The notes: generated by a model not told the origin, from the letters alone. A stretch of 13,808 nucleotides of DNA from Chloroflexota bacterium (GCA_020353135.1 CP070688.1:3429809-3443616), one strand, 5' to 3'. Positions 6,538 to 13,808 are shown, counted from the stretch's first letter. A program made the numbers and translations.

Positions 6538-7392
6538 TTAAGATTCTCCTCCGCTCTGGTAAATATCCCAGGCTTCCTCAACCGAAGCATCCTCATGAAT
6601 CATGGCCATAAAAGCCCTTGTGATCAGGGTTGGACTGGGATGCTGGTAAATGTTCCGGCCATAGACCAGGCCCTTGGCCCCTTGTTGAAGGAACGCGTAG
6701 CTCTTCGCTAGGACGGATTTCAGATCTGCCTTGCCGCCGCCGCGCACGAGAACTGGGCAGCGAGCGGCCTCGATCACTTCGTGATAATCTTCGGGATTAT
6801 CGGTGGGGTCGGCTTTGATCACATCGGCCCCCAACTCGCGCGCTTGACGCACTAAAGGCACAATCAGTTCCTTGGTGCCGTCAACTTGATACCCTCCCCG
6901 AACATCATTGGCCTTCATAACCAGCGGCTCGATCATCATGGGCATACCGTACTTGTCGCACTCGGTGCGCAACAACCCGATGTTTCTCACCGTCTGGCGA
7001 TGTAGATCGGGCTCGCCGGGGAGCAGCAGCAGATTGCAGACCACGCAAGCTGCGTCCATGCGCAAGGCGCCCAAAATGGGGTTGCCTTCGTCCTGCAGAA
7101 TGTTGTACATGACTTCATGGGAGGTTGGATTATAAGGATTGCCGGCATCTACGCGTAGCACCAGGGCCGGTTTGTTTTTTCCACGGATATTTTGCAGGAC
7201 ATCACTTTGGCCGAAGTTCATCTGAATGGCATCAGGGCCGGCCTCGACCAACTGGGCGATGACGCCGGGCATGCGTTCCAGGCCATCCAGAAAGCGGTAT
7301 TCGTTGAAGATGCCATGATCAACGGCCACATCCAGGCACTTGCCAGATGTGTTGAACATACGATTCAAGCGTACTTTTCCCGAATCAACCAT
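6538..7392 (-). CDS. DhnA/LsrF-type class I aldolase
   Basis: This is a 284-residue TIM-barrel aldolase of the archaeal-type class I fructose-bisphosphate aldolase group (COG1830). The group also holds LsrF and forms a Schiff base with its substrate. Visible motifs are AVDHGIF (Asp25, His26), LRMDAACVV, the probable Schiff-base lysine Lys193 in VIKADPT, the phosphate-binding VRGGGK at 216-221, and GLVYGRNIYQH at 241-251. Length is normal. The start ATG has GGGAG 7 bases upstream. It is the last gene of the minus-strand cluster and ends 13 bases from the convergent fusion gene, with no obvious terminator between. In context it would cleave a phosphorylated sugar or keto-acid made by one of the upstream kinases. 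Fructose-bisphosphate as substrate is possible but less likely here. Confidence 0.85.
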   Translation of the reverse strand: MVDSGKVRLNRMFNTSGKCLDVAVDHGIFNEYRFLDGLERMPGVIAQLVEAGPDAIQMNFGQSDVLQNIRGKNKPALVLRVDAGNPYNPTSHEVMYNILQDEGNPILGALRMDAACVVCNLLLLPGEPDLHRQTVRNIGLLRTECDKYGMPMMIEPLVMKANDVRGGYQVDGTKELIVPLVRQARELGADVIKADPTDNPEDYHEVIEAARCPVLVRGGGKADLKSVLAKSYAFLQQGAKGLVYGRNIYQHPSPTLITRAFMAMIHEDASVEEAWDIYQSGGES

Positions 7393-7419
7393 TTCGGTCT
7401 CCCTTGTCTAGGTGGAGAA

Positions 7420-7455
7420 CAGCTTTGAGCCTGATCTCTGTTTCGAAGCCGATCT
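7420..7455. repeat. Two adjacent imperfect 18-bp repeats upstream of the aldolase gene
   Basis: CAGCTTTGAGCCTGATCT (7420-7437) and CTGTTTCGAAGCCGATCT (7438-7455) match at 12 of 18 positions and lie in the leader of the aldolase gene. They could be a paired operator or chance. Confidence 0.2.
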
Positions 7456-7471
7456 GAAACTGTTTTCCTGA

Positions 7472-7524
7472 GAGCAAGCCACCATATTGGCGCGTTGCTT
7501 CCTAATTTGAGCCCTGGCTTGCTC
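7472..7524. repeat. Inverted repeat with perfect 10-bp arms between the MDR and aldolase genes
   Basis: GAGCAAGCCA (7472-7481) and TGGCTTGCTC (7515-7524) are perfect inverted copies separated by 33 bases. The right arm overlaps the last bases of the MDR gene (stop codon at 7523-7525). There is no U-run after it in the direction of transcription, so it is more likely an RNA-processing or stability hairpin, or a leaky terminator, than an intrinsic terminator. Confidence 0.45.
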
Positions 7525-8527
7525 AGACGATCTTGATAACGGTCTTGCCTATTGAATGGCCATCCTCGACGACGTTGTGGGCCTTATCGATTTCCTCCAG
7601 CGAAAAGACATTGGTGACATGGGGCTTTATCTGGCCGGCATCTATCATCCGGGCGGCTTCATTTAACATCCCGGTTTGCCGCACTCTGGCTTCGTGCATC
7701 TTGAAGTGCATGGGCGTAAGCATGAGTTCATAACTCAAGCTGAGGTTTCGCAATTTCGCCGCGCCGGCTTCCTCTTTACTGAAATTGATCTCGTCAAGCG
7801 TCACCACATGGCCGTATATTCTTGTCGCCGGAAAGGAATCGGCGAATAGCTGCCCGCCAACCACGTCGAAGACGACGTCAACACCTTTACCGTCCGTTAG
7901 TCTGAGGGCTGCTTCGACAAAATCCTCTTTTTTATAGTTGATGCAATAATCGGCCCCACACGCTTCGGTGAAGGTGGCCTTCTCTTGGCTGCTGATGGTC
8001 GTGAAAACCCTCGCCCCGGCCTGCTTGGCGATCTGAACGGCGATATATCCTACGCCTCCGGCGCCGCCGTGAATCAACACGGTTTCGCCCGCTGCTAACG
8101 AATAACGATCAAAAAGGGCTTCCCAGGCCGTCAGCCACACCAACGGCACGGAGGCCGCTTCCACCATGCTAACGCTTTCAGGTTTTGCCGCCAGATAATC
8201 CTGGTGAACCGTAGTATATTCGGCGTAGTTGCCCTGGTCATCTCCACCCATTCCCCCGTTGAAGAAAAAGACTTCATCGCCAACATTGAATTTCGTCACT
8301 TCTGTACCAACGGCTTCCACGACCCCGGCCCCATCGCAGCCTAGAATGAGTGGTAGGCGATTGGGGTAGAAGCCACCCTTCCGGCGAAGTTTATAGTCAA
8401 CCGGATTCAAGCCCGCCGCGTGAAGGCGCACCAATACATCTTTGGGGGCTTTTATGACCGGATCAGGAACCTCCATGACTTTCAATACATCGGTGCCCCC
8501 GGCGCCAGTCAACATCACTGCTTTCAT
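7523..8527 (-). CDS. Quinone-oxidoreductase-like MDR family NAD(P)-dependent oxidoreductase
   Basis: This is a 334-residue medium-chain dehydrogenase/reductase. The N-terminal GroES-like part contains AAGLNPVDYKLRRKG, where zinc-dependent alcohol dehydrogenases have a zinc-binding cysteine, so this belongs to the zinc-free quinone oxidoreductase branch. LGCDGAGVVEAVG follows at 62-74. The Rossmann part has HGGAGGVG at 153-160, ADVVFDVVGG-like strands, and a C-terminal IGKTVIKI. The frame is open 7 codons further upstream, but the ATG at 8527 has a perfect AGGAGG 7 bases before it and matches the usual MKAV start. It lies 45 bases after the UroD-family gene in the same direction. In this cluster it could oxidise or reduce a sugar or ketone intermediate; the substrate cannot be read from sequence. 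Confidence 0.88.
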   Translation of the reverse strand: MKAVMLTGAGGTDVLKVMEVPDPVIKAPKDVLVRLHAAGLNPVDYKLRRKGGFYPNRLPLILGCDGAGVVEAVGTEVTKFNVGDEVFFFNGGMGGDDQGNYAEYTTVHQDYLAAKPESVSMVEAASVPLVWLTAWEALFDRYSLAAGETVLIHGGAGGVGYIAVQIAKQAGARVFTTISSQEKATFTEACGADYCINYKKEDFVEAALRLTDGKGVDVVFDVVGGQLFADSFPATRIYGHVVTLDEINFSKEEAGAAKLRNLSLSYELMLTPMHFKMHEARVRQTGMLNEAARMIDAGQIKPHVTNVFSLEEIDKAHNVVEDGHSIGKTVIKIV

Positions 8528-8534
8528 ACTATTA

Positions 8535-8540
8535 CCTCCT
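8535..8540 (-). promoter_or_regulatory. Perfect AGGAGG ribosome-binding site fixing the MDR start
   Basis: CCTCCT on the plus strand reads AGGAGG on the coding strand, 7 bases before the ATG at 8527-8525. It rules out the upstream in-frame ATG at 8548. Confidence 0.7.
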
Positions 8541-8572
8541 ATCGGCAACTGTCATTAACTGTACAAGCGGCG

Positions 8573-9598
8573 CTACGAATAGCGGCCGTAATCGTTCAAA
8601 GTCTGTAACATGGCGGCGTAGTTCTCTGGCTTGACCGACGAGTGAATGGAGTTGCTGGAAGACAAGATATAGCCGCCGCCGGGCATACCCTGGCTAAGAG
8701 CCACTTTGGTCGCCTCGACCACCATTTCAGGCCTACCGAAGGTCATGAGTTCGGCGCAATCGACGTTGCCCTTCAAAGCCACCCGGTGACCGTATTTCTC
8801 CTTCACCTCTCCCAGATCCATGCCCGCTATCGGTTCGATGGGATCAAGGCAGTCGATGCCCGAATCGATGATCAGGTCCATGATTGGCCACAGATTGCCA
8901 TCCGTATGCTTAATAACCAGCAGGTCGAGTTCCTTGAAACCCTGTATAACGCGGAGAAAGCCGGGATAGAAAAGCTCGCTGAAGTGTTTGGGCGACATTA
9001 GGGGCCCTTTGCTGTAGGCGATATCATCGCCTGTATACACGATCTTAACCCCCCGGGCCGCAACTTCTTTCGCCAGTTGAAGGTTGATCGTCACCGACAT
9101 ATCGACCAGCGCCTTCACCAATTCGGGCTCAATCAAGATCGCCATTAGCAAATCTTGCATGCCCATGAGATAGCGGGGCAGTGAGAAGATATCGTTCAGG
9201 TGGACGATGACGGCTTTGTGCCCGCTGTACTTCTTTACCGCGGCCTCTATGGCCACGAACCGGCCAGGCGCTAACGGGTCCGGCGCTTCATAGCGTTCGA
9301 AGTCAGCCATCGTCTTGATGGGTGATTCTACCTCGATGCCATGTTCCTCGTCCGTATCCTGGGTGATGAAACCCCACTCGCTGCGCCAGCGGTTCGTCCC
9401 CACCCTTTCTTTTTGGTAGACCGGATCGACGATGATGGCATCGCCCGTTCGCTCGGCAAACTCGTGAGCCGTTTTGCATTCCGGGCACAGAGCCTCTCTC
9501 ACCCGGTGATCCACCAGCCATTCGAAGTGCGGTACACGATCTGGCTCCTTCCGCTGCAATACGCGTACTATCCTTTCTTCCGACGTCATCTTTACCAT
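8573..9598 (-). CDS. Uroporphyrinogen decarboxylase (UroD/MtaA) family protein, not HemE
   Basis: This is a 341-residue TIM-barrel protein of the UroD superfamily. Family features are the opening MTSEERIVRVLQRKEPDRVP, VHLNDIFSLP, the KHTDGN segment at 230-235, LKGNVDC at 275-281, and the C-terminal GGGYILSSSNSIHSSVKPEN. The arginine-rich RQAGR motif of true HemE is absent; PHFEWLVD stands at that place. His231 and Cys280 lie where MtaA-type corrinoid methyltransferases have zinc ligands, but the HxC pair is HxD here. The start ATG has GGAG 8 bases upstream; a second ATG lies three codons in. The gene is 29 bases after the second kinase and clearly part of the cluster. No corrinoid-binding protein or haem gene is in the window. 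Members of this family in sugar operons have no settled function, so the role is unknown. Confidence 0.85.
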   Translation of the reverse strand: MVKMTSEERIVRVLQRKEPDRVPHFEWLVDHRVREALCPECKTAHEFAERTGDAIIVDPVYQKERVGTNRWRSEWGFITQDTDEEHGIEVESPIKTMADFERYEAPDPLAPGRFVAIEAAVKKYSGHKAVIVHLNDIFSLPRYLMGMQDLLMAILIEPELVKALVDMSVTINLQLAKEVAARGVKIVYTGDDIAYSKGPLMSPKHFSELFYPGFLRVIQGFKELDLLVIKHTDGNLWPIMDLIIDSGIDCLDPIEPIAGMDLGEVKEKYGHRVALKGNVDCAELMTFGRPEMVVEATKVALSQGMPGGGYILSSSNSIHSSVKPENYAAMLQTLNDYGRYS

Positions 9599-9627
9599 GC
9601 GCTCATCTCCACAGGCTTCATTCTGAG

Positions 9628-11151
9628 TCAGCCGAGCTTGTTCAGCGCTTCCCAGGGTGCTTGCATCGCGCTCGCCAGCCGCTGATATTCGGCATAGCGG
9701 GCCAGGTAGAGTGGTGTGTTGGCCGGGATCGGCTCATGAACGCGGACCACCGACACCGCTTCTCGGACGGCTTCTTCATAGTCACGGTAGATGCCCGCGC
9801 CAATACCGGCCGACAGGGCCACGCCGCGCGCTCCCAACTCATTGCCGTCCGGCACTTCCATCGGCACCTGAATCGTATCGGCAAACATCTGTGACCAGAC
9901 GGTGCTTCGCGAGCCGCCGCCGGCCAGCCGCGCGCCCTCGATTTGTGCGCCGGCCGCGCGCAGTTTCTCAATATGGCTCAAGTGGCCGAACACGACGCCC
10001 TCGTAAAGCGCGCGCAGTAAATGGGCCCGGGTGTGCCAGCCGGCCACGCCATAGAAACCCGCGCGCGCAGTGGCCTGCACGTTTGAACCGTATAGGAATG
10101 GATGGACTATGATGTTGCTGTCCGCAACCGGTATACTGGCCACCTCTTCATTACAGACCTCATAGACTGAGATACCCCGTCGCTCGGCTTCAGCCCGCTC
10201 GTCACCGCAGCATTGCTTTACAAACCATTCCAGATTAGTGGCCGAGGTCGCGCTGCCTTCAATGGTGAGGAACAGATCGGACGCAGCGAATATCGTGGTC
10301 ATGAACAGGCTGGGGTCGACTATGGGTTCCCTGGTGATAACCTCGTTGATGCTCCAACTGCCCATGACCAGGCACGCCTGATCAGCATTGATGACGCCAG
10401 AGCCGATCGCGCTGGCGTCGACGTCAAATAAGCCCCCTACCACAGGCGTTCCGGCCGCCAAGCCGGTCTCCTCGGCCGCCGCCGGCATCACCTGGCCGAT
10501 TACCTCACTGCCCTGTTTTAGCGGCGGCAGCGCCTCGTAAACTTCTTCGAGATCGTATAATGCCATCAGCTCTCGTGAGTAACATCTGTTACGAACGTCC
10601 ATCAAGCTGGTGGCGCTCATATCCGTATAATCGGCCGTGATCTCGCCCGTCAGGCGGTACTTGATGTAATCCTTGACCATCAAGATGGCGCCGACGCGTT
10701 CGTAATTCTGGGGCTCGTCCTTCTTGAGCCAGGCGAGTAGCGCGTTAGGCTGCGCCGGCCAAAAAGACTGGATCGTGAACGGGAAAACCTGCGCATGAAG
10801 ATCCTGCTGATTCCAACCGGTTATCACGTCGGCCGCGCGCGAATCCATCGATTGGATGCCGTTCCGCAATGGCTGGCCTTGTTTGTCGAGCAAATAGACG
10901 CCGTTCCCGTGCCCGGTGTTGCCGATGCCGGCGATCTCTTCCGGGCGGACGCCCGATTTGTCCAGCGCCTCACGGATGGCGGTGGCCGTACTGCGCCACA
11001 ACATGTCCATGCCCCGCTCAGTCCACCCGGGATGCGGATATTCGGTATCGGCCGCGCAACTCGCTACCGTAATCTCCTTTCCCTGCAGATCAAAGAGGGC
11101 GGCCTTCGAGACCGTACTGCCATTGTCAATGCCCAAGAGATACTTACCCAC
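9628..11151 (-). CDS. FGGY-family carbohydrate kinase (L-xylulose/3-keto-L-gulonate or erythritol kinase-like)
   Basis: This is a 507-residue ATP-dependent sugar kinase of the FGGY family, with actin-like fold and two domains. The N-terminal phosphate loop reads LLGIDNGSTVSKAALFD (5-21). The substrate region is IGNTGHGNGVYLLD followed by RNGIQSMDSRAA (96-106), a pattern closer to LyxK and EryA than to classical xylulokinase. The catalytic aspartate is probably Asp243 in GGLFDVDASAIG. The C-terminal family signature is RLAGGGSRSTVWSQMFAD, followed by ELGARGVALSAGIGAG. It starts at a GTG (11151-11149) with GGAGG 6 bases upstream; no ATG lies near. It follows the lactonase gene by 33 bases. Expected product: a 5-phosphate of a pentulose, a ketulonate, or a tetritol phosphate. 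The family is certain; the substrate is inferred. Confidence 0.9.
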   Translation of the reverse strand: MGKYLLGIDNGSTVSKAALFDLQGKEITVASCAADTEYPHPGWTERGMDMLWRSTATAIREALDKSGVRPEEIAGIGNTGHGNGVYLLDKQGQPLRNGIQSMDSRAADVITGWNQQDLHAQVFPFTIQSFWPAQPNALLAWLKKDEPQNYERVGAILMVKDYIKYRLTGEITADYTDMSATSLMDVRNRCYSRELMALYDLEEVYEALPPLKQGSEVIGQVMPAAAEETGLAAGTPVVGGLFDVDASAIGSGVINADQACLVMGSWSINEVITREPIVDPSLFMTTIFAASDLFLTIEGSATSATNLEWFVKQCCGDERAEAERRGISVYEVCNEEVASIPVADSNIIVHPFLYGSNVQATARAGFYGVAGWHTRAHLLRALYEGVVFGHLSHIEKLRAAGAQIEGARLAGGGSRSTVWSQMFADTIQVPMEVPDGNELGARGVALSAGIGAGIYRDYEEAVREAVSVVRVHEPIPANTPLYLARYAEYQRLASAMQAPWEALNKLG

Positions 11152-11184
11152 GATGTGCCTCCATACTCGAGCCCGGAGCGGAGC

Positions 11185-12063
11185 TTATCCCGCAAACGCG
11201 GGTTCTACCAGCCCTTTGACGCCCGTCATTATCCGGAACAAGTCGCCGGCCTGTGGTTGATGTTTTCGCTCTTCGTCGCTGAAGCCCCACCAGGCCGTCG
11301 TGACAAAGAGCTCGTCCAGATCCTTGCCGCCAAACGCGAATGAAATAATATGCTCGACTGGGAAACGGACCTGGCGCTCGATTTTTCCATCGGGATCGTA
11401 GCGGGTCAGTTTCCACCCGGCCCAGTGCCCGCTCCAGACAAATCCATCCGCGTCCACGATGAGCCCATCAGGCATCCCATCTTCGGCCGGCACACGTGCA
11501 AAGATCCGGCGATTGCTTACAGTCCCTTGAGTCGCCTCATAGTCAAGCGCTATGATCTGGTTATGACGCATGTCAGTCACGTACACGGTCCGGCCGTCTG
11601 GGCTGACCCCAATGCCGTTAGCCGTGGCATATCCTTTGTCAAGGATATGGAGCGAACCATCGGCGTCCAGACGATACAACGAACCTTCGGGAGCAAATGG
11701 GTCTTGCATATCAACCGTGCCAACCAGTAGGCGACCCTGCCGATCCACTGCAGCGTCGTTGTAGTTAATATCCGGTCTATCCGGCTCTGGCGGCCCGACG
11801 AGCTGCTTATACACATTGATTGGCGGATCCCATTCAAATATCCCATTCTGGGCGATAGCGATCCATCCTCCCGAAGCCCGGCGCGCCAACGCCGTCACGG
11901 GTAGGTTAACGGAAGAGATGGTGAACTTACCCGTTGCCGGCTCGAATCGGCAAGTAGGCCGGCCGCCCCAATCAACCCAATACAAAGCACTCTCTTCAGG
12001 GGCCCAGATCGGGGTCTCTCCCAGCTGATTCTGCGCCGGTAGAATATGTTCTGGCTCGTACAT
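11185..12063 (-). CDS. SMP-30/gluconolactonase family lactonase
   Basis: This is a 292-residue six-bladed beta-propeller of the SMP-30/LRE family, which hydrolyses sugar lactones to sugar acids with a divalent metal. The three expected metal ligands are present: Glu16 (LGETPIW), Asn149 (ATANGIGVSPDG) and Asp199 (DGMPDGLIVDADG). Asn102 in INYNDAAVD fits the substrate-contact position. Further blades show DGRTVYVTD, FVWSGHWAGWKLTRYDPDG and ELFVTTAWWG. No signal peptide is seen, so it is probably cytoplasmic. The frame extends 32 codons further upstream into the preceding kinase gene, but the ATG at 12063 directly precedes the conserved domain and has GAGG upstream. It is 17 bases after one kinase and 33 before the other. 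A lactonase implies that an aldose or lactone is oxidised or imported and then opened in this pathway. Confidence 0.88.
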   Translation of the reverse strand: MYEPEHILPAQNQLGETPIWAPEESALYWVDWGGRPTCRFEPATGKFTISSVNLPVTALARRASGGWIAIAQNGIFEWDPPINVYKQLVGPPEPDRPDINYNDAAVDRQGRLLVGTVDMQDPFAPEGSLYRLDADGSLHILDKGYATANGIGVSPDGRTVYVTDMRHNQIIALDYEATQGTVSNRRIFARVPAEDGMPDGLIVDADGFVWSGHWAGWKLTRYDPDGKIERQVRFPVEHIISFAFGGKDLDELFVTTAWWGFSDEERKHQPQAGDLFRIMTGVKGLVEPAFAG

Positions 12064-12080
12064 GGAGTGGCCTCTTTCGC

Positions 12081-13628
12081 TCAGGATCTGAATTGTTCGT
12101 AAAGCTGGTGGCTGACCGGCGCGAGAACTGGATACAGCTGTTTGTATATTTGATACCACTCTGCATATTTAGGCGCTAATTGTGAGTCCGGCTCGTATGT
12201 CTTACCAGGCCTGTATACCCGTTCAAATGCCTCTTGCTCGTCCCTGTAAAGGCCGACTCCAATGCCGGCCAGGATGGCCGCGCCGAGAGGTGTGGCTTCT
12301 TCCACCTCGGGCACGTCGATCGGTAGGCCGGCGATATCGGCCTTGTTCTGCATCCAGAATTGATTGCGCGTTGCGCCGCCCACCGCGACGAGCCGGTCCG
12401 GGTCTATTCCCAAGCCGCTCTTGAAGGCTGTCACAATATCGAGAACCTGGTAGTCGAGCCCTTCGACGATCGCCCGCAGCATGTCACCGCTCTCGGCGAA
12501 GTTGCTCAAGCCGACGAATGCGCCCAACGAGCGAGCGTCGACGACGGGACAGCCGGCCGCAGACATATGGGGCAGGAACATGACTCCCCGCGCGCCGGCC
12601 GGCGAAGCTGAGGCTTCCGCCATGAGATAATCCCATTCTTCTCCGCCCTCTTCTTTCGCCTGCTGTTGGGCCTTGAGGCCATACTCCTTCCGATACCACT
12701 CGAGCATGTCCGAAGCTACCGCGCCGCCCCAGACGGCGTAAACATCGCGCGCCACATGGGTCTCGACCGTCACGCCTAGTCTTTGCACTTCCGGGGTGAG
12801 GATCGGCGCCGGGATCGCGGCCAGAACGATCTCCCAGGTGCCGGTCACGTCCAGGACAACCCCGGGAGAAAAGGCTCCAACCGGCAGCGCGCCGCATAGA
12901 TAATCGTGCCCGCCCAACACAACCGGCGTTCCAACAGGTAGTCTGGTTGCCTCGGCCGCCTTCGACGTCACTTCGCCCAGCAAGGTGCCGCTAGGATATG
13001 CATCGCACAACAGCCGGCGCTCGATGCCTGTTTGGGACAGGATTTCTTCCGACCAATCGCGCTTAGCCTGGTCGAAAAGAAGCGTACAGGATGCCATGGT
13101 ATAGTCGGTGGCCCGGACCCCGCACAGCATGAAGTTCAGAAAATCCTCGATCAGCAGCCATTTATCTGTGTTGGCCAGGATCTCGGGTTCGTGCTCGGCC
13201 ATCCACAAGAGCCGTAGAGCAGTGCTGAAGCGCCACAGCGTGTTTCCGCCAATGCGGAAGCTCTTATCGGCGCCGACATTGCTTTCCCACCAGCGCAGCT
13301 GCGGTTCGGTGCGCGGATCGTGCCAGCTGATGAACGGATAGAGCCACTTCCCGTCGGCGTCGACCGGCACACCATCCATTCCCATGCCCGTCACGGCCAC
13401 GGCTTTGATGCGCTCTGGCTTGTCCAGCTTTGCGACCGCTTCCTTTACGGCCGCCGCCGTCCCGCCCCAGATCTGTTCCGGCTGCCACACGGTCCAGTCC
13501 GGGTGATCGGGGTGAGGATTATACTTCTCGGTCGGCCGGGCGCCGCTGGCCACGACATTGCCGTCGAGATCATAGATCACACATTTCAGGGTCGTCGAGC
13601 CCAGGTCGATGCCCGCGAGATACTCCAT
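12081..13628 (-). CDS. FGGY-family carbohydrate kinase (xylulokinase/YgcE-like)
   Basis: This is a 515-residue FGGY kinase, distinct from the other kinase in the cluster. The phosphate loop is LAGIDLGSTTLKCVIYD (4-20). The segment TGMGMDGVPVD followed by FISWHDPRTEPQ (99-110) forms the substrate region. The probable catalytic aspartate is Asp242 in LGGHDYLCGALPVG, and VTGTWEIV (261-268) resembles the YgcE/YoaC group. The C-terminal signature is AVGGATRNQFWMQNKADIAG, then ATPLGAAILAGIGVG. The start ATG has AGGTGG 6 bases upstream. It lies 39 bases after the class II aldolase gene and 17 before the lactonase gene, indicating one transcript. It should phosphorylate a ketose or polyol; the sugar cannot be named from sequence. 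LsrK also belongs to this broad group, but other lsr genes are missing. Confidence 0.9.
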   Translation of the reverse strand: MEYLAGIDLGSTTLKCVIYDLDGNVVASGARPTEKYNPHPDHPDWTVWQPEQIWGGTAAAVKEAVAKLDKPERIKAVAVTGMGMDGVPVDADGKWLYPFISWHDPRTEPQLRWWESNVGADKSFRIGGNTLWRFSTALRLLWMAEHEPEILANTDKWLLIEDFLNFMLCGVRATDYTMASCTLLFDQAKRDWSEEILSQTGIERRLLCDAYPSGTLLGEVTSKAAEATRLPVGTPVVLGGHDYLCGALPVGAFSPGVVLDVTGTWEIVLAAIPAPILTPEVQRLGVTVETHVARDVYAVWGGAVASDMLEWYRKEYGLKAQQQAKEEGGEEWDYLMAEASASPAGARGVMFLPHMSAAGCPVVDARSLGAFVGLSNFAESGDMLRAIVEGLDYQVLDIVTAFKSGLGIDPDRLVAVGGATRNQFWMQNKADIAGLPIDVPEVEEATPLGAAILAGIGVGLYRDEQEAFERVYRPGKTYEPDSQLAPKYAEWYQIYKQLYPVLAPVSHQLYEQFRS

Positions 13629-13667
13629 TTTTCACCACCTAAAGGCGTGCCCTATCCGATTGCCAGG

Positions 13668-13808
13668 TTATCTCTGGCCGTAATCATTTCGATAAAGATT
13701 CACCATGTAATCGATCTGGCTATCAGAAAGCACAATGGGCTGGCCGCGCAGCATGGCCAGGTGGGTGATCTTGGCGATATCCTCGACCTCGACCGCGACT
13801 CTTGTCGC
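13668..13808 (-). CDS. Class II aldolase/adducin family protein (C-terminal fragment; gene continues beyond window)
   Basis: Only the last 46 residues are inside the window. They read through VEVEDIAKITHLAMLRGQ, PIVLSDSQIDYMVNLYRN and DYGQ before a TAA. This matches the C-terminal helices of class II aldolases of the FucA/AraD group, where an EVEDIAK segment is followed by a helix ending in YGQ. These zinc enzymes cleave or epimerise sugar phosphates such as L-fuculose 1-phosphate or L-ribulose 5-phosphate. It is upstream of the first kinase by 39 bases, so it would be co-transcribed and act on that kinase's product. The truncation is caused by the window edge. The call rests on a short segment and is less sure than its neighbours. 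Confidence 0.65.
   Translation of the reverse strand, partial: ATRVAVEVEDIAKITHLAMLRGQPIVLSDSQIDYMVNLYRNDYGQR

Noticed and set aside
8573..9598. HemE (haem biosynthesis) assignment
   Set aside because: The RQAGR active-site motif of HemE is missing and the gene is embedded in a sugar operon.
9657..11343. Long plus-strand open frames opposite the second FGGY kinase
   Set aside because: They are arginine- and proline-rich mirror frames of a GC-rich gene, with no domain features and no ribosome-binding sites.
12064..12159. N-terminal extension of the SMP-30 lactonase into the upstream kinase gene
   Set aside because: The extension lies within the coding end of the kinase gene, has no family similarity, and a better-placed ATG at 12063 has GAGG upstream.
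6538..13628. Autoinducer-2 (lsr) catabolic operon, because of an LsrF-like aldolase and an LsrK-like kinase
   Set aside because: LsrG, LsrR and the Lsr transporter are not seen, and both proteins also fit broader sugar families. The resemblance is at superfamily level only.
1..13808. CRISPR arrays, tRNA or rRNA genes, insertion sequences, prophage or attachment sites
   Set aside because: Reading through both strands gave no regularly spaced repeats, no tRNA-like cloverleaf, and no transposase or integrase motif. A dedicated covariance-model or IS search was not possible here.

Overview
The window looks like chromosomal DNA from a Chloroflexota bacterium, probably of the Anaerolineae/Caldilineae type. 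This is an inference from three things: a lipoprotein linker built of repeated VEV/T units after the lipobox cysteine, a secreted triple-LysM M23 peptidase of a kind common in that phylum, and a pair of conserved-looking but uncharacterised winged-helix-like proteins. I see no transposase, integrase, phage gene, CRISPR array, tRNA or rRNA.

Layout. (1) Positions 1-510, minus strand: the 5' part of a polar amino-acid ABC transporter substrate-binding lipoprotein. (2) 511-845: a divergent intergenic region with a candidate promoter for the lipoprotein gene and a 21-bp dyad. (3) 846-3390, plus strand: three closely spaced genes, for an HD-domain 5'-nucleotidase-like protein, a DUF192 protein, and a secreted LysM(x3)-M23 cell-wall peptidase. 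(4) 3451-6524, plus strand: a clear extended -10 promoter followed by two unrecognised proteins (called A and B here) that share an S-G-R-x-I-Y-Q motif next to helix-turn-helix-like segments. They are followed by a fusion of a MoaD/ThiS-type ubiquitin-like domain with a nucleoside 2-deoxyribosyltransferase-like domain. (5) 6538-13808, minus strand: a seven-gene cluster, probably one operon entered beyond the right edge. In transcription order it encodes a class II aldolase/epimerase (only its C-terminus is in the window), an FGGY sugar kinase, an SMP-30-type lactonase, a second FGGY kinase, a UroD-family protein, a quinone-oxidoreductase-like MDR protein, and a DhnA/LsrF-type class I aldolase.

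How it works together. Region 5 has the parts of a carbohydrate catabolic route: lactone opening, oxidoreduction, two ATP-dependent phosphorylations, and two aldolase or epimerase steps on phosphorylated products. I cannot fix the substrate from sequence. The kinases point towards pentuloses, ketulonates or tetritols. The UroD-family member is the odd one out. Region 4 is the best candidate for undescribed biology: a multi-winged-helix protein, a smaller partner, and a ubiquitin-like/nucleosidase-like fusion, apparently under one promoter. The diglycine of the MoaD-like domain is internal in the fusion and sits just before a CAG codon that is one base from a TAG stop.
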